A stretch of DNA of 64,000 nucleotides. It comes from Symsagittifera roscoffensis. Its lineage: Eukaryota > Xenacoelomorpha > Acoela > Convolutidae. Below the pieces are notes generated by a model. The model was not told where the DNA came from. It did not search any database and saw nothing but the letters and a program-made list of their open reading frames with translations. Position numbers and translations under genes: made by a program. The stretch lies in the NCBI RefSeq assembly GCF_963678635.1, contig NC_087071.1, forward strand, positions 20,923,194 through 20,987,193, in the 5' to 3' direction. This document shows, piece after piece, positions 31,505-44,622 of the stretch (positions within the stretch are counted from its first letter, which is position 1; the number at the start of each line of letters is the position of its first letter).

Positions 31505-33430
31505 CTATCTTTCTTTACAGGGACTGTTGGATCTTTTTACTGACCGCCGGTGCATGGTCGAAAGCATATTTTTCCACACTATATATTCTTTGTGAAAAGT
31601 ACATCCACGAGTTATTGTATGGCTTGGAGTGCTCTCAAGTCTTCTTGAACAGACGTCGCACTCCTTGCAATCATATTGATTGCCCTGTGCATTCGGCGCG
31701 TAATCCAGTTGCCTGAAGCACAAATCGTTGGACATTCGTTGGAGCACAAATCGTTGGACAGTCGGTTCGGGGCTGGTTTTATGGCTTAGAACTGGCCATC
31801 TGAAAGCAGACGTACCATGGTGTATACAAAATGAAGGAGTTTTGGCAGCAAAACATAGTCCGGAGACAGCACGAAAATCACTTGAACGACCTTCCTCGTG
31901 AAACATCTCCTTATCGTATCTTCCATATCTACCATGGAGGTTAACAGTGTTCTCACTGCTTCTCTGATTGTCTCTCGACCAGGAGTCATCCCATCCGTAA
32001 GGTGGCTTAGCAGCCCATTGTTGTGCAGATTTTTGTTCGCTCCAGCTATAATTAACACCTCTGGATCTATATTAAAGACCCTTTGCACATTTATAACCAT
32101 TCCGACTGATTGTACCAATCCCTGTCGCGAGCTGTCAAAAAAACCAAGTTTGGACGAAACAAGGCACGAGAATTAAGTCGAAAAATCACAACTGGCTATT
32201 ACAAATGTCCTTCCGTTCTTGATATTTAAGGGATCAAATGCGGCAACCGGAATTGTCAATCGGTTTCGACCGAGGAGAGCTTCGCGTGTCTTCATCAGCT
32301 TGCTAGCCTGGTGGCTACGAGAACTGTCTGAATATCGTGATGCTTTTAAATTTGGCCCATTTACCACCAGAAACTGTCCTTCCGATTTGATGGTTTTTTT
32401 TCACTGACAGTCTGACAGACGTCCGTCAATGATCTTATAAGGAAAGTCTTCATCGTGTTGTTCTGAGGCAATCCATCAATGTCCGACAATCGCTACGTGA
32501 TGTCGGAACTGAAGTACCCTTCTTCGGCGAAGTGCCAGTCCACGCATGCCCCTGTCCTGCACAGACCCGATTCCGTGGGATGTCTTCCATTGATCATTTT
32601 CACCGCATCTAGATGGCACGTGTTTTTTTATGTCAAAATACCTCTTCATGTCTGATTTTGTATCGGTCCCACGCATGGTGGTCCGGTCTACTCCACATTA
32701 AAGTACTACTTTGATCGGTTGCTACCATTGCCATAGGATTCATTCGAGAGCTCCCTTGGACAACTGGAACACTTATTGGTTGTTTCCTTGATTTCGTGGA
32801 CGCTCGAGATATTGCTGGATACTGATCATTTTTTCTTCCAACACTGCTCTCCAAGTATTGTTTTCGAGGAGTGAGGACGGCCCGCAGTCTCTTTCTCTCT
32901 TGTTCGAACCAGTAAGGCGCACAATCGTGCCCGTTTCTGATCCCAAGGGGTCCAAGTCGACTAGCGAGTGGCTTTGGCACGAAGGCTTTGACTTTCTTAG
33001 CCGCTCAGTTCATTTCAACGCGTCCGTTTTTTCTCGATCTGCTTTTAGCTCTTCGTTTTTTATTTGAAAAGCATTGTTAATCCCTTGCGTGTCCTGGTAA
33101 GTGATGAAATGAATCCCGTTCCTTGGAAGATTTTGATGGCCAATCAGCCGCAAAATGTTCTCGTTTCCCTTAGCCTCAATTCACTTTGAGTTTTTCTGAA
33201 TTTTTTTTGGATCATCTCGTTCCAGTGCGTTACAATTTCATTCATGAAATTGGCTACCGGTGCGCCTGCATCTAGAGTCCGAGGGCGTTGAGCAGTACAA
33301 TGATTTCCGATTAAAATTTCTATTGTAACTCATTTTGGTTTTGGGATCGATTGGGTTTCTAGAGATGTCGTTCGTGCCTATCATGACGATATGCATGTAC
33401 ACTTTTTCTTCACCTCGGGAATCCATCTCG
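31505..33430 (-). pseudogene. SGNH-hydrolase-like ORF downstream of the Ty3 integrase
   Basis: The 5' part (about 33430-33170) reads MHIVMIGTNDISRN, an SGNH/GDSL block III-like GTND motif. A frame change then leads to LDAGAPVANFMNEIVTHWNE. The 3' part (32118-31786) reads VLIIAGANKNLHNNGLLSHL, then REAVRTLLTSM and VVQVIFVLSPDY, and looks like a second alpha/beta unit of the same kind. Stops and frameshifts separate the pieces; 32173-32367 belongs between them. SGNH esterase domains occur as accessory ORFs in some retroelements. Here the assignment rests on one motif and the secondary-structure feel, so it is tentative. Confidence 0.45.
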
Positions 33431-35600
33431 AGTTTATCAATACAGCCACAGAAGCTACGATAAAGGAGACTGCAGTGGTATGACTAGTTGTGTAAAATTC
33501 CTTCAAGTCTCTCTATAGATTGTCTCCTATTATTGAATGTCTATTCCTAGGAAGAATTTTTTTCTGGTTCAACGCTGGGTTTCAGCTCTTACCGTTCACT
33601 CAGACTCTCGGATGGTTCGGAGACACCTGTAAAAAACGCTTCCGTACGTTGAGATCCGTCGTTGTTATTTCTTTCCTTGTTGACCCACCTGGTGCATCGC
33701 GACGGAGTTTTTCACTTTCCCTCTTGTGGCTGGGGAGTAGTCCGCGGGTTGAGAAGAAACAATCCAAATCGAACTTCTGTCTTTCGCTCAATTGATCTTT
33801 GCAACCGCCGCCTCCGCACCCAGCTCAATTTTTTTCCCGAGAATTGTGGGGCGATGTGTCAGAAAGATCCGGCATTGTAGTCCTAGAGCCTTTGTACTAT
33901 CTTTCTGGATCGCTTGTCCGAGCTCACTGTCGCCAGTACATCTTCTACATCTTCTGATACTTGGTGAACTCTTGTATTATAGAGCTCCCTCAGATCATTG
34001 ATTCCTTCTTCTTTCCGGGCAATCAACAGTTCGTCGTTTTTTTCCACTCAACCCGTTCTTGAGCCTTCACCTAATGATCCAGTATTTTTGCAAAAAAAAT
34101 TAACCAGCATCTCAACCGTCTCCCACGTTTGTTTCTCGAACTCATCCATCTTGATTTTAATCGATGGTATCGAGGCATGTGGAAAGTCTGCCAAATGTGA
34201 GGGGCCAGGTCCTTAACGTGACCTCTTCGCATCGAAAATAGGTTCCGTTGAGGAATTTGCGTGAATCGGTAGGGGCATTTCAACCATTTGTAATCCTTTT
34301 GCTCACTAGGCCGGCTCACGCGCCAAACCCTGAAATTGCTTCACGTCTCCATCAAACGATTATTTTGCTTCTCCTCTTGGCGTTAGCGGATTCAACGAAG
34401 TCTCGCAGGGTTACCTATGCATGAGACAGTTTCCACGGCACTCTCTTTGCATGGCATTCCGCACCGCCACAACAAACATCGCCATCACCGGATTATTGAG
34501 CTTAAAAATACAAACATGCAGTCGCTGATAAACTCGATAGTTAAACTCGATAGTTTTGTACTCTTTCCTAGTCGAGTGCTAATATTCCATGAGTTTAAAG
34601 TTACAGTTGGTCTCAAAGTCAAAAAACCATTCAGTGCCGATATTTTAGGATTGTCTCCCTCTGTTTCTAGTTCTTCTGTTTTTCTCACCAACTTTAGCTC
34701 TCTTATAGCCATTTTTTTTGTGTTGGTGATTCCTAACCGCTTTTCCCGGTCAAAAGTGTCCATGGACGTCCCCGTCGATTGCTCACGTTTGAGCAGATCG
34801 AAGTTTGTTCAGGCAAGCATAGATGTCCAAATTGGTCGACCCATTTGGATTCAATGTTGTCATGGCTGAGGCACTAAGACTACCGTGCTCAACCTTTGGA
34901 ACTATCTGATTGTTTACCTTGTGACAATTGAAAGATGGAGCCACTCAAGCACCCTCAGGTTTGTTTATTCATGATCGTGCATTTGTTCTAAATCCTGTTC
35001 AAACTACATTTCTGGTTCTCCTTGATCTTCTATGCAGTCAGTCTGCTTGTCAATGACAAAATCGATGTGGTGTGATAAAATTAAATCATGAGACCAGAGA
35101 TTCCATAAGTTTTTTTACCACACTTTTCTTAAAAGGTTAACATATAAACTGTACTCTTTGGCTTTCGTGCCTATTTTTATAAGCAGAGGTAAAATCGGGT
35201 TTATCGAATTATGATTCTTTGGCCTCATTTCGGTCTTTTTCAGATTTAGGAAAGATTTCGTCGTCGACGTCTCTCCATTCCTTTGATTAAAGGTTCAAAG
35301 GCCGGTCACAATCTTTCGAACTGCGTTTCGACATGACGTGTTCTCTTTTCAACCACACCACAATAAGAATCCACTATCTAGTAATCAATTTCAAGCATTC
35401 CGCCTGCAATGTGCCATGGAACCGACGAAACCTTTTGTGAGTTGAACTTTTCCTTTTGAGCAGCTCTTTAGTTGCTAAATCGATAGAAACGGCCACCTTG
35501 ATGCATTTGAGTGATTGCAATGGACCAGGTCATTACATCAGAAGTTTTTTTTCTTTCTTGGAAATCACTTCTGGGAAGACCCAATTGTAACCTCCTTCGG
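33431..35600 (-). other. decayed downstream part of the Ty3 element
   Basis: Pyrimidine-rich on the plus strand, so the minus strand looks coding-like (Lys/Glu/Arg-rich pieces such as 34763-34485). No frame stays open and no domain is recognised. It lies between the integrase and the SGNH-like ORF and is probably a low-complexity linker of the same element. Confidence 0.35.
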
Positions 35601-36260
35601 AAAATGCTTTGCTAATTGCGTTATTTCATTAGGCAATCCCGGTTTTGGAGTGATCTGTGATGCTTTATGTTCCACTCACCTGTGGTAATTGCGTGTCCAA
35701 GTCATCCATGTATCGTGAGCAACAAGCTGCCAGATTAGAGACAAAAATGCAACTTTGCCTTTTGACTAGACCACTCGTTTGCGGGTAAAAGATGGTTTTA
35801 AGAGCCTGAGCCAATTTCGATACCTTCATCAGTTCCTTCAAGAGCTCCCCAATGAGCGCTGTGCCATTGTATTAGTGGAACGTGATATGACACAATGCCT
35901 AGCTATCCGTACATTTTTCAGGTTGTCGCACGTTTCTTCGCCAATGCTGTTATACAGTGGACTGCCTCTGCGTATTCAGTAAATTGATCAACCTTTACCG
36001 GCACTTGATTTTAGGCCGTGGCCGTTTATACAGAATTTTTGATAACATATGAGTGTCACCTCGTTGAATTCAGTTAATTCTATTGACTTCAAACGAATTT
36101 TTATCATTCTATTGATTGAAATAGCAGTTTCTTTAGATTTTTTGCCTGCTGACACAATAGGCACGCGGACACCCAGTTTTCGCATGCTTTCTGTAATTGC
36201 TCCTATATTCTGGTGTGAAATTTGTGACTGCCCTAATGTCCCAATTGGTTGTGTTAGCAA
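35600..36260 (-). pseudogene. Ty3 integrase (zinc finger and core), decayed
   Basis: Around 36250-36080 one frame gives the H2C2 finger with WVSACLLCQQAKNL (CX2C) preceded by a GH..GSHKFH stretch. About 35990-35940 gives FDQFTEYAEAVHC, the D-containing core strand of Ty3 integrases. About 35770-35700 gives FYPQTSGLVKRQSC, matching the HPQTNGQVER block that holds the catalytic Glu (here Lys). Frames change several times, so it is inactive. It follows the RT-RNase H and spacer as expected. Confidence 0.65.
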
Positions 36261-37195
36261 AGAAAGAATTCAAATGATTTAGTTGTGGTAATACAATTGA
36301 AATATAACTCAAACTGAATTTCTTTTCCTCCCTCCACTTGCAGGCTACAATTTAATCTTTAAAAAAAACAAGTTTTTTCTTTCGACATAAAGCTGCATCA
36401 GGATTTTGTAACTATCCTTTTTCAATTGACTTTTTTCAAGTGCTCTAGTTTTAATCCACTTCCTCAAAATGCTCGGCATTAAATAATTCTTTGAGCATCT
36501 TTATTTCGCTTCTAAGAATGTTACCATTACAGTTGTTGTCCACTGTCTTTTTCCTTGGACATGTGCATCGTCCATCATCTTTAAACACTATAGTTATTGT
36601 TCTACAGCTCTGGTCGTTTCTTGTTCTAGAGGTTGCAGATTTGTGCGGACAACACTAGCACGTGGAAGCAACATAGTTGGACCTTTGGATACAGCAATCA
36701 ACTCAAGCTCATCTTCGATGTATTGATCTATCAGGGTCTTATTGTACTTCCCTATGCAGTCCACGCTGCTTCCATTTTACTAACATTGAAAATCAAGCTA
36801 CTTTCGAGTTGTCTGAGTTGGAGCACATGTTTCTTCCCAGGCTTGGTTTTTTGAAATGTCACTCGAGTTCATGGAGTCAATTGAAATGTGCGAGGAACTG
36901 TTCCTCAAGTTTCTCGACTTTCTGGACAAAACTCTGAGCGAAGTTTTTTCAGTTTCAATTTCCCGGGAAAATTTTTTGCGCCACGTCTCAGCAATATCTG
37001 ACTCCCCGGACTTCTCCATTTCAATTTCTTTTTTTCTCGAACGGACTCGCCGGTCAAAAGATAATCAGGGGATGATTACTCCGAGCCCGACTGAGAGCCT
37101 ACTTTTGTTTCAACGAACTGGACTACCTAATCCGTACAAGTTTTCAGACAGATATTACTCCGTTGTCAACAACACCTCCTTTAATTTTGAAGTTT

Positions 37196-37459
37196 CTAAA
37201 TGATGTTAGGCTTAGTTGCAACCCACTCGACCTGATGGCTTCTGATCGCTGTAGATCTGACCTCTTTCTCTTTAAGGACTCCTAGACTTCTCACCATTCC
37301 ATTCCACTCATGGTCTGACCTTTTCACATCCCTTTCAAGTGAACGGCACAGTTTGCGCATGGCGTGCGATGCTACGTTCGCTGTTTTATTCAGCATTGAT
37401 TTACTATTGACACCGAACCTGTTGAGCTCCTGCTGAACCAGATTTGATCGTTGGAGCAA
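37196..37459 (-). pseudogene. spacer domain between Ty3 RNase H and integrase
   Basis: An 87-residue open frame with LQRSNLVQQELNRFGVNSKS and LNKTANVASHAMRKLCRSLE. It is helical and basic and lies between the RNase H remnant (37.83 kb) and the integrase finger (36.26 kb). From memory, long Ty3 polyproteins of some animals carry a similar segment at this position. No function is known to me. It is one of the longer uninterrupted pieces of this element. Confidence 0.5.
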
Positions 37460-37829
37460 TTTCGATTCCCGCTGATATTTTCATGTCAGCAGACTTTTCA
37501 ACATGAAGTTCGGGATGACCTTGTATAGGGTGCCTTACCTATCAAGCCAACTGGGGAGTGGCAATTTGCCATAAGTTTCCTTATCCTTAAAAGAGCATCC
37601 AGCTTTTTTGTGCCGAGTTTTTTTTTTCAAGTCTCACGTTAAATTCAGTTTCCTTGCCGAGGTTCTCAGCATTTTGAGTTTTGTTCCAATTCATGTGTTC
37701 TATGGTCATTTGATAGCCATCCAGCTGGACTATCAACCGAGCTCGGTCTCTGTTGTTAATGCGTAGTTTAGAAAAAACGAAGCTCTCAAAACAAGATCTT
37801 ATTTTTTTCCGCCTTTTTTTACAAAAAGA

Positions 37830-38950
37830 CTAAGAAAAAGACTACGCTGCCTTCGTTGAAACATATTTTCTAAGGACCGGGGCATCGCTTAGCTCTCGTT
37901 TGACATTTTTAAAGGAAACCAGCGCTTCTTCAATCCAGGTGAATTTCTTGTCTTTATTCCGTATAATTTGCTGCATTCGATATATCTTGTTTGCATATCC
38001 CTTAACAAACTCCGATAACAAATGGCAGAGCCAAGAAAGCTCATTGCTTTCATTGTCAGCTCTGCTGCAACGTCCTGTGGATCTGTTCTAATTTCATATT
38101 TTTCTTCCCTACGAGCCAGATACTTTATGGTATCCCATAGGATTTCACAATATGACGGTTTGCAAGTTTGCATTTTGGCCTTTATCTTGCAAATGAAAAC
38201 TTCGTCCCTTTTCTTCTTATGTGATCTTCCAGTGTTGGTGTTGCAATTACAACGTCAACAACAGTACATTGTCAGATTTCCGGGTTTTTTCCTTATTTCT
38301 ATTAGCCGTTTGAACATGGTTGTCATGTTTGTCGAACCAAATGGCTTTTTCTTTCATTGGAAAAGTCGCAACTCGAATGCAAAGCAAGTTTTCTCTCAAA
38401 CCTTGCTCTTTTAGTGACAGCTGCCAGAAGTGAAAGCCCAAATCCAATGTCTTGAAGAAATTAGCGCCTCCTCATTTGGAGAGACTTTTGTGACTTTTTG
38501 GGATTGGATATGCATATTCTATCATTACATCGTTTAAATTGGGGAAGACACAGCAGAACCTGACGTGCCTCCTTTGTTTTTGCAAGCGCAACGCCACAAG
38601 CTCAGGTTGATTTGAAGGTTCCAATCACGTCAAATTTTAAACAATTTTTCAGTTTATTTCCTACATGCCACCGACATGTGTGGTACCATTCTCCTTCATG
38701 AGTTACCGTGCCCTCTTCTACCTCTATTTCGTTTAATCAAAAGTGCAACAGCCTATGTCGCCATTGTGCCTCGAGAAAATGTCTGCGTCGCAAGTTAACA
38801 ATCATAAGTACTCTTGCTCTTTGTCTGTTTTTTGTACATCTTGGATGATCTATTTCAGGCATGACTGGCTTGTTTGTTGTTAATTCTGTTGTAGTTAACC
38901 AGTCAGGCAGTCCAACGTTTGTTTCTGATTTAAAAGATTTTAGTTTCTTA
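37830..38950 (-). pseudogene. Ty3 RT-RNase H, second tandem copy
   Basis: Order on the minus strand: HNGDIGCCTF, YPIP (palm entry), FKTLDLGFHFWQLSLKEQGL (motif A, TLDL), FDKHDNHVQTAN, then PSYCEILWDTIKYLARR (the C-I-F-...-I-.-Y-L-G block). AMSFLGSAICYRSLLRDMQT and KKFTWIEEALVSFKNVKREL end it at the RNase H entrance. The YVDD region is damaged. Several stops and frameshifts. It repeats the arrangement of 39190-40250 with an offset of about 1.4 kb. Confidence 0.75.
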
Positions 38951-39189
38951 AAAACTTTTATTTCAGGTATTTTTTTCAATATAAACTATTTTTTAACATG
39001 AAATGGACACTAAGCCACTTTATACTTCTTCACAAAATTTATACTCCGATACTCAGCCGGTATTCAACAGCAACGCAAGACAAGCTTCCATTCACGACGT
39101 ATCTGCCTGTGGCTGCATTATTTTTAATTGAGCCGTGGCTAAGAACTTTGCTTCCAAAAACTATAGGCTGCAAGGTGATCTTCCCCCTA

Positions 39190-40250
39190 TACTCATGATT
39201 TTGGTGGAATATGTCCAAGATCGCTACCTAGGATAGATCAGTGTCAAACCCGTTCATAGCTTTTCCAGTGGTTATGCTGAGGACCAGAGCCTGATTTACC
39301 TCACACTTGATAGTTTCAGAGGAAGCCTGCACTAATTCTTTCCAGTTGAAATTCTTGCCTTCGCTCCTTATAAGTTCTTGCATTGGATATCTTTTGTACA
39401 AGTATTCCTTCGCAAACTTCAAAAAAAGACAAATTCAAGAAAATTTATTGTATGGTTGTAGAGTTTAGTTGCTTTTTATGTGAGCACCGATTTAACAACA
39501 TCCCGATCTGGTATAGTTCCATGTTTTTCTACCAAGCTACTCAGATATTTTACGATTCCCGTATGATTTTCCTTTTTGACGGGTTGCACTTCAGTCCGGC
39601 TTTTTTCATGCAATTGAAAACTTCGTCTATTCTTCATATGTGATCTTCCAGTGTTGGTGTTGCATTTTGTCAGAATTCCGTATTTATTCGTTTTTTCGTT
39701 TAGTGTTTAATATATTAGCCGTTTGAACATGGCTGTCAAGTTTTACGATTCCACAGGCGTTTTCTTCCAATGGAACAAACCCAGCTTGCAAGCAAAACAA
39801 GTGTTCTTTAAAACCTTGCTTTCTTAGTGGCACCTGCCAGAATGCAGAGCTCAAAATCAAGGTCATGAAGATGTTTTTGTTTTCCCATTTAGAGAGACTT
39901 TTGTCAATGTGAGGGATCGGGTATGTATCTTTTATCGTTACAGCGTTTAATATGCGGAAATTACAGCAAAACCTATGTTGCCCTCTTCTTTCTTCGTCAT
40001 CATCACGCCACAAGCCCAGGTAGATTCGGAGGGTTCAATCAATTCATATTTCAGCACCTTTTCAAGTTGTTTCCTACATGCCTCCGACTTGTGTGATATC
40101 ATTTCTCTTAACTTTTTCTCTATCAGGCAACGCGCCTCTTCTTTTTCTATTTTGTGTTCAACAAAATTGCAACAATCTACATCAGCTTATGCTTCGAAAA
40201 AACGTTTGCGACCCGAGTAAACATGTCTCTAAAAGATTCTACTTCTTCGT
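39190..40250 (-). pseudogene. Ty3 RT-RNase H, first tandem copy
   Basis: 40013-39684 is open for 109 residues: RFCCNFRILNAVTIKDTYPI, a PHIDKSLSKW segment, and FMTLILSSAFWQVPLRKQGF (motif A, with the catalytic Asp of TLDL replaced by I), and KLDSHVQTAN. 39422-39228 encodes the later part: FAKEYLYKRYPMQELIRSEG, KNFNWKELVQASSETIKCEV. Upstream, to about 40250, CCNFVEHKIEKEEARCLIEK precedes the palm. The loss of the motif A Asp shows it is dead. Confidence 0.8.
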
Positions 40251-40300
40251 CTGATATTTTACGTCTTGGATAATCTATTTCAAGCAAGTTGTTTCAGTTG

Positions 40301-43120
40301 GCCTAGAGGGAATTTCGAGCAACTAGACAGCCCATATTCAGTTTCTGATTTCATTGAAAAGAACTTCTCAAAAGACTTCAACTCTTTGATTCTCCTTGAT
40401 ATCATGAAAAGGACCTTTACTCACTTTAAACTTCTTCAAAAATTCCTTTCTCCGATACTCGGTATTCAGCTGCAACTCATAGCCAAGTTATCTTCCACGT
40501 TGTATCGTAATTGGAGTGTCTTGAACGTTCAACATCACACGCTCCAATTAGAAAGTTTTGTTTATTTGCTCGCTGATCCTGCATGGGCAGACCAAAAGTA
40601 AACGCAAAGAAACTTGTTAAGGAATTACTTCGATATTGAACCAAGTTTATTGCTGTTAACGACCATTTAATGGATTATCTTCAAGATTTATTCACAGAAT
40701 CACGTCTCTCCTATTGTTATTACTTTTTTAAGCATCTTGATCTCTAAGTTGATATTCAGCAAAAGCAATGTGAGTTTCGGTCGAGTATAAGCCAAATTGA
40801 GAATTAATCCCGCCGGTTTTTAGCTGCAAATTTTTAGATTACAAGTTGAAACTTCCAGCTCTGTTAACTTTGAAAGTCGTCCCGCCTGCTTCAGTCTGTT
40901 CTAAGATCCGAGCCTGCAATGGGTTATTCTGCAAAAGCAAAATCGACACCTGCAATTTGTAACTCAATAAATTTTATTGAAACACCCCACGTTTTTGAGG
41001 CGGTAACAAAATTTGAGACTCCAGTCTGTAATTTTCCTGTTCAATCACTCCACCACACAAGCAAGTACCCTAGCAAGCACAAATTGCGTCAAAACACCGA
41101 TATCTTCCAGTCATCAGCGATATTTTGCAGATCTGATCGCGTTAAGCAAAACGGCAGCTTGTCTCGTTTTATGGCAATCCGCCAACGCGATGATACACCT
41201 TCGATACTAAGCTGAAGTGTTGGCTTTAAACAAGAGGCATCCATCTTCCCAATAGAGCTCTCCAACTAGGACGGTCATCCTCTAGAGCGACTTTAATAAA
41301 CAGGTCAATTTTGCGGTTCGACTGATTCTCAAAGAAGTATTTTGGAAGGCGTCAATCTGATGTACTTGAAAACATTGATAACTGCTAAGTTAAGTTAGGA
41401 ATATTGGTTTCCGCAAGATCCAATAGGATGTAAAACTACACCAAGATTCAAATCACCAAGATTTCATTACACCAAGGTTCCTCGATCAAAAATTTTGACT
41501 TAGCGGCCACACCACGGAATTTTTTTCAATAAATTCGATCAGTTTTCATTGTAGTCTCAATTGACGTTAAATAACTCCTGTAGTTTGTAATTTTCGTAAC
41601 TCTGACTGGTATTAAAGCTATCATGCGAATGGCTGTGTTTCCCCTCGGTTTTACTGAATTGAATTTGGATAAATGAAAAAATGATGTTTATTCAACTTTC
41701 TTATTTCCATCAGGCCTTCTGTTTAGAAGCGTACAATGCTACGCTTTCGTTGTTTCGCAAGTCATACAAAACTCCGTTTTGCCTCTGACAAAGTTTGAAA
41801 CTCTTCAAAAATTTCTTTTCATTTTTTTTTGTTTCCTGGAGTTTTTTTACACTTCTCAAACTAGTGCTGGCTATTTTTTCATTATATCCTATTTGAACTT
41901 GATGAAATCTTGGTTTCATTACGCCTAGGTTCTTCGATCCAATTTTTCGGCAAGTTCAAACCATGCAGAGCAGCAAACTGAAGAGCCTTAAGTGTTCCAC
42001 CAGAAAAAACGCACGAATGTGAAAGCAAGGGTAATTTTGCCTGTGTGATTTGATGTCTCATTGGTGTGTTTTGATTTTGTCTCGTTCTTGTTTGTCAAAC
42101 GAAGGCGATCTGCCAAGCATCCCGGGTAAATAAAATTCGAGGAAACCGTCAAGAACACCACCCGAAATTTGTATCTAGCGCTCAGTTGAACAAAAGTCCC
42201 AGTATTCTGCGTAGAGAACAAAATGTTTTCCTATCTGCAAGCGGATCCCTTCTTCCTGAATAGCTCCAAGGCAAAAAGAAAATGCAAAAAATAAAGAATT
42301 AGCAAAATGTTGCATGGTGCAGGAGTTAGCACAATAGCCTGTTGCATGGTGCAACACGTATTTTCCTCCTCCAAAAAAGTATTTCTCCTGAAAATTTCTA
42401 GCGGAAACATCAGTAATATCATGTTTCGCATCCGTGTAGGACCTTTATGATTTTCATCAGGTTAATGCACTTCATACTCCAACCAAATCTTAAGCCAACA
42501 ACGCTGTGGTTTCTTGTAATTCCGCTAGCAATCATGGCCAGCTTTTGCGCAAGTCGGCTCTCCGTCTGAATTTTTCAGCTAAAAACTGATTTTCTCTCAT
42601 CAGCTTTATATCTCCTGATACAATTTCGATTTACATGAGGTCACACTCTCAATTATAAAAATAAGGACACTGATTATTCCCTCAACGTACCCGTGAAAAA
42701 TCAAATTTCTTTTGATTGTTCAACAATTGCTGTTCCGTTTCTTCAGAAAAACTATCCAGACTTGGAAGTTTGGTAAATTTTTTCAGAACAGTTCATTGAA
42801 AATCGAAATGGTAGCTGGTCAAGACTTTTATCAGCACATACGCCTGCTCGATTATGTTCCTGATAAAATGGGAAAACTTCGATGGCGTTTCATCTGCCGG
42901 TAGCATAGATTTTGATAAGCCACTTTTGCCACCTTCAGGGCTATTTTCAAGTTGGTTTATGTGCAATGCTGAATACCAATAAATTGGTTGTCAAGTTAAA
43001 ACATGGTTTGAGTTTGAGAACGCTGGCAAATATTAAAAAGTTGATGCTAGTTCTGAAGCTATTTAGTGAGTGCAAGTTTTTTAGTCATCAACTTACCATT
43101 ATAAAAAACTTTAACGGGTA
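40301..43120. other. unassigned intronic sequence
   Basis: No gene that I can support. Two inverted related stretches, CACCAAGATTTCATTACACC near 41456 and GATGAAATCTTGGTTTCATT near 41900, suggest a small inverted repeat of about 450 bp. The right flank of the Ty3 element may extend into the first kilobase. Confidence 0.4.
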
Positions 43121-44120
43121 GGAGTGTCTGAGCAGATGATATCAGTTTTTTTTATCGAGCAATTACTACTTAGCGCTAGCCGAGTTGAGAACGCTACAGA
43201 AGCGGTGGCTCAACAAGGAGAGTTAAAAATTAAACAGAGTGATACAGTGGAGGAGGACCACGCAGAGGGTTATCTTAATCCGGTTACAAGACAAAATCCG
43301 CAGCGTTGCTCCGGCTTTGATTGGCTTTACCCAACATCCTGTACTTAGCTTACTCAAGCCGGGTACGTCACGGAAAACAATCTTTTCGCGTTGGGTCTGA
43401 CTTACTGCAAAGTTTTTTTATATGTGCTATTGCACTTCAGTCATCAACATTTTGTCGTCTCCGCGTTCATCGAGATTATATTCCTCCAGGATGCTTTATG
43501 GCCACCGGAATTCTTCAGCGTGTGCAAACTTTGAACTTCAGCAAACGGTCAGGAAAAAGTTTTGAAATATCACTGAACGTACTAGAGCAGTACGGAGCAA
43601 CAGTACAAGGTTTTACCTATGTATGTTCTACATAGAGAAAACCTGGGATTCATACGACAAACGCGATGAAGTACTGAGAATAAGTGAAGATCATTTGAAA
43701 CTCCTTATATTTGGGAGACTCGGTCTCGCGAAGTTTGGAAGTGAGGTTCCTGCAATTGAAGAAAACAAACACCTTTCAATTGCTGTAACCTCAATAGTTT
43801 GACATTACGAGTGGTACTGATTATATGACTTCTCACGTATTAGAATTAAAAAGGAAAAATAGATGTGGACCTTGCTGTTAGTCGTGGAGTTAACGATAAG
43901 CTCCAATCGTTCGTTGCGCTACGAGCTATTCTCAGCGTTGTTTACTTAGTCATGGACTCTATTGTTGTGTTGTCTGCCTACACAAAAAAAAGCAGGCTTG
44001 TTTCTTTAGGAAACTTTGCGCGTAACACTTGGTCTTCAATGGGACGATCCCTTGCTTGGAGCTCTCCGGAATATATCATCGAGTGGCATTCTTGTTATTC
44101 TCCGTTTCTTGTTTAGTAAC
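43121..44120 (+). pseudogene. broken coding-like sequence, unidentified
   Basis: Plus-strand frames read coherently in pieces: around 43300-43400 (IGFTQHPVLSLLKPG and following), 43640-43800 (DEVLRISEDHLKLLIFGRLG) and 43865-44116 (VDLAVSRGVNDKLQSFVALR). Stops and frame changes separate them. I recognise no family. It is probably a remnant of another mobile element in the channel intron. Confidence 0.35.
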
Positions 44121-44622
44121 TCATTCGATCAAAGTTAGCTCGATATATTTGAGGATAGCTCGCAAAAACTGTGGTACACAGTTTGCTTTGATCGGCCAGA
44201 ATTGTTGAGTATCAAAAAAAGGAACTGCTAGTCATATTTGGAAGAGCAAAATATTTACCAATGAAAGTTTTTTCTATCAAAACAAGAGTTGCAAGCAGCC
44301 TTAAGGCCATCTCTGTTGAATAAGGATACCCTACGGGCTCTTTAAGTCAAACTAATTTGCTTTTTTGCGCAATGATAGCATCACGATGATAGAATGGCTT
44401 CGCTCTCAATAACCAACTTTCATCGCAAACCAAAATTTGGTTGGTTTGCGACGAAAATTGGAAGGATGCAATACTCCAACCTACCAAAATCCCTCAATAA
44501 CCTATCAATTTTCGTATTCGACCCGAATAAGTTTGGTCACGAGCCCAAGGTTCCTGTTAAGCCATTACTGACTTTTTCCTTTTAAAGTGAATCTGCTTGT
44601 TGTTAATAACCTCCATAAAAAG

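Larger units (their letters stand above)
31300..40300 (-). mobile_element. Ty3/gypsy element, heavily decayed, with internal RT duplication
   Basis: On the minus strand, in order: RT-RNase H start (copy 1, 40.25-39.19 kb), a second RT-RNase H start (copy 2, 38.95-37.83 kb), a spacer domain (37.46-37.20 kb), integrase zinc finger and core (36.26-35.6 kb), and an SGNH-like accessory ORF (33.4-31.5 kb). RT-RH-IN is the Ty3 order. Every domain is broken by stops and frameshifts. I could not find LTRs or target duplications. Gag and protease may lie in the unassigned sequence right of 40.3 kb. Confidence 0.75.

Noticed and set aside
36633..37203. Plus-strand open frames of 73-115 codons in the Ty3 region
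   Set aside because: They are antisense to the Ty3 pol remnant, and no motif supports them.
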